DNA of 6,385 bases, from the NCBI GenBank assembly GCA_001438005.1, contig LIBO01000062.1:1-6385 (forward strand), written 5' to 3'. Under the pieces are notes generated by a model. It ran no database searches. It was not told the origin of the DNA and saw only the letters and a list, made by a program, of their open reading frames with translations. Every line of letters starts with the position of its first letter. Positions within the stretch are counted from its first letter, which is position 1. The translations under genes were made by a program, and so were the position numbers. This DNA is from Verrucomicrobia subdivision 6 bacterium BACL9 MAG-120507-bin52. GTDB taxonomy: Bacteria > Verrucomicrobiota > Verrucomicrobiia > Methylacidiphilales > Verrucolacustridaceae. This document shows positions 5,410-6,385 of this stretch, in pieces.

Positions 5410-6321
5410 ATGAATTTGATTCACCGACTGTATCACCGGCCAAGCTTGGTCTGCTTGCTGTTTGCCGCCAGTGCTTTCACCTCCCACGCCCGCGATGTTT
5501 TCTGGCAGGGCGGAAACAGCTCTGCCGGTTTCCACGCTTACGACAATTGGGTGGACGGCATTGCTCCGGGGAACGATTCCACCAAGGAAACCGGCGATAT
5601 TGCGGTCTTCGGCAGCAAGGCTTTCGAATCGAAGGCTACACTGGCCGGATCGCGATCCATCGCAGGGCTTCGCTTTGAAGCCATGATCAATGACGATAAA
5701 TGGATGATCAGCCGGGGTAGCGGCGCGGACCACACGCTGAGACTCGGATCCAACGGTATTCAAATCCCGCAGGGCGATACGAAAGTCATCATCGATTGCA
5801 ACATTGGTCTCCAGGGCAATCAGCGGTGGATCTTGGCTGGTGAAAACAGCGTTTTGAATGTGGAAGGTGACGTGGGCGGACCAAGCCGCTTGTTCATACT
5901 CGGCCGGGGGAGCGTCGGATTCAGCGCGGCTCTCAAAATCGGTGGCTTGGCCGTTTCGGGCGCAACCGTCGAGACCAAAAACGTTGTCGATGCTCCCGCC
6001 ATGGAAATCGTTCTCGGGGACTCCGCAACGTTGAAGATCTCGGGCGAGGGGCTTACGGCCGGCACACTTGCGGTTAAGTCGTCCGCTCGCATCCTCCTTG
6101 ATCCCTCGGTAAAGACCGTCCGCTTTGCCGGTTCAAGCGGGAAGCCATGGGAGGAGGGAGAATTGGTCATCGAAGGTTTCCAGCCGGGCAAAATGAACAT
6201 CTACTTCGGCGACACGGCCGAGGCGCTGACTCCCGAGCAACTGGGCCGTATACGATTGGAAAATTCCGGCGCGGGAAGCTCGCTGTTTCTCTCAGCCCAA
6301 GGCGAACTTCAGACCCGGTAA
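5410..6321 (+). CDS. Secreted autotransporter-type beta-strand protein, no visible anchor
   Basis: 303 residues from the ATG at 5410. This start gives a clean signal peptide (R6, R10, hydrophobic 12-22, likely cleavage after SHA at residue 27); earlier in-frame ATGs at 5230, 5254 and 5290 would bury it behind an unremarkable stretch. The mature protein opens with FWQGGN and DNWVDG, then runs of short beta strands: AVFGSKAF, RSIAGLRFE, WMISRGSG, TLRLGSNGIQI, WILAGENSVLNVEGDVGG. This is the pattern of autotransporter-associated beta-strand repeat proteins abundant in Verrucomicrobiota, here as about one unit. The C-terminus (WEEGELVIEGF, IYFGD, ALTPEQLGRIRL) matches the segment that commonly precedes a PEP-CTERM sorting tail in these proteins, but it stops at LQTR with no VPEP motif, membrane helix or basic end. 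Probably a small secreted or surface structural protein; exact role unknown. No Shine-Dalgarno sequence precedes the ATG. Confidence 0.8.
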   Translation: MNLIHRLYHRPSLVCLLFAASAFTSHARDVFWQGGNSSAGFHAYDNWVDGIAPGNDSTKETGDIAVFGSKAFESKATLAGSRSIAGLRFEAMINDDKWMISRGSGADHTLRLGSNGIQIPQGDTKVIIDCNIGLQGNQRWILAGENSVLNVEGDVGGPSRLFILGRGSVGFSAALKIGGLAVSGATVETKNVVDAPAMEIVLGDSATLKISGEGLTAGTLAVKSSARILLDPSVKTVRFAGSSGKPWEEGELVIEGFQPGKMNIYFGDTAEALTPEQLGRIRLENSGAGSSLFLSAQGELQTR

Positions 6322-6329
6322 AAACAAGT

Positions 6330-6358
6330 GCTCGCGGCGGAGCCGTCACCGTTTTTTT
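6330..6358 (+). terminator. Weak candidate terminator after the beta-strand gene
   Basis: A short hairpin (CGGC 6335-6338, loop GGA, GCCG 6342-6345) lies just after the stop at 6321, followed six bases later by a run of seven T (6352-6358). The stem is only four pairs and the T-run does not directly abut it, so this is a plausible but poor intrinsic terminator. Confidence 0.3.
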
Positions 6359-6377
6359 CTGCGGGCCGGTTGGGCAG
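6359..6377 (+). repeat. Candidate intergenic repeat, copy B
   Basis: Matches copy A at 4423-4441 in 16 of 19 positions, including GGGCCGGTTGG without a gap. It follows the T-run after the beta-strand gene and continues to the window edge, so its full length is unknown. The strings GGCGGAGCC (6337-6344) and GGGCAGAGCC (6372-6381) nearby are also similar to each other. Confidence 0.35.
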
Positions 6378-6385
6378 AGCCACCC

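Noticed and set aside
5197..5763. 188-codon minus-strand open frame in the divergent region
   Set aside because: Antisense to the beta-strand gene and the regulatory spacer, with no recognisable domain or transmembrane segment.

Overview
The window looks like chromosomal DNA from a member of the Planctomycetota-Verrucomicrobiota-Chlamydiota group, most likely Verrucomicrobiota (Opitutae-like). I infer this from the mix of gene families: a single-copy type II-like pseudopilin with a DGH tail, a large secreted right-handed beta-helix glycosidase-like protein carrying a LamG-like domain, a DUF5703 protein, and a secreted autotransporter-type beta-strand protein. The DNA is moderately GC-rich, and canonical Shine-Dalgarno sequences are weak or missing before most starts. 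There is no SusC/SusD pair or other Bacteroidetes hallmark. No RNA gene, insertion sequence, integrase or CRISPR array was seen.

Layout: three genes run leftwards on the minus strand as one probable operon. First is a pseudopilin-like protein (5163 to 4444). After 85 bp comes a 1051-residue exported beta-helix protein resembling GH141 fucosidases/xylanases (4358 to 1203, GTG start). After only 3 bp comes a DUF5703 protein that leaves the window at position 1 (start at 1199, first 399 residues visible). Facing the other way is a secreted beta-strand protein of 303 residues (5410 to 6321). The 246-bp divergent region between the pseudopilin and the beta-strand gene probably holds both promoters; it contains a 12-bp motif repeated at about 63-bp intervals and a spaced inverted repeat.

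How they may work together (inference): the beta-helix and DUF5703 proteins both belong to groups linked to breakdown of complex, often fucose-containing, polysaccharides, so this looks like part of a small polysaccharide-degradation locus. The pseudopilin could belong to a type II-like secretion or surface fibre, and the beta-strand protein is a likely cell-surface component.

The most unusual points are: the beta-helix and DUF5703 genes lie in the same reading frame, separated only by a TGA and one GCC codon; the beta-helix protein has a LamG-like domain inserted between two parts of its catalytic fold; the DUF5703 protein has no signal peptide of its own although its upstream partner is exported; and a candidate dispersed intergenic repeat occurs after two of the genes.
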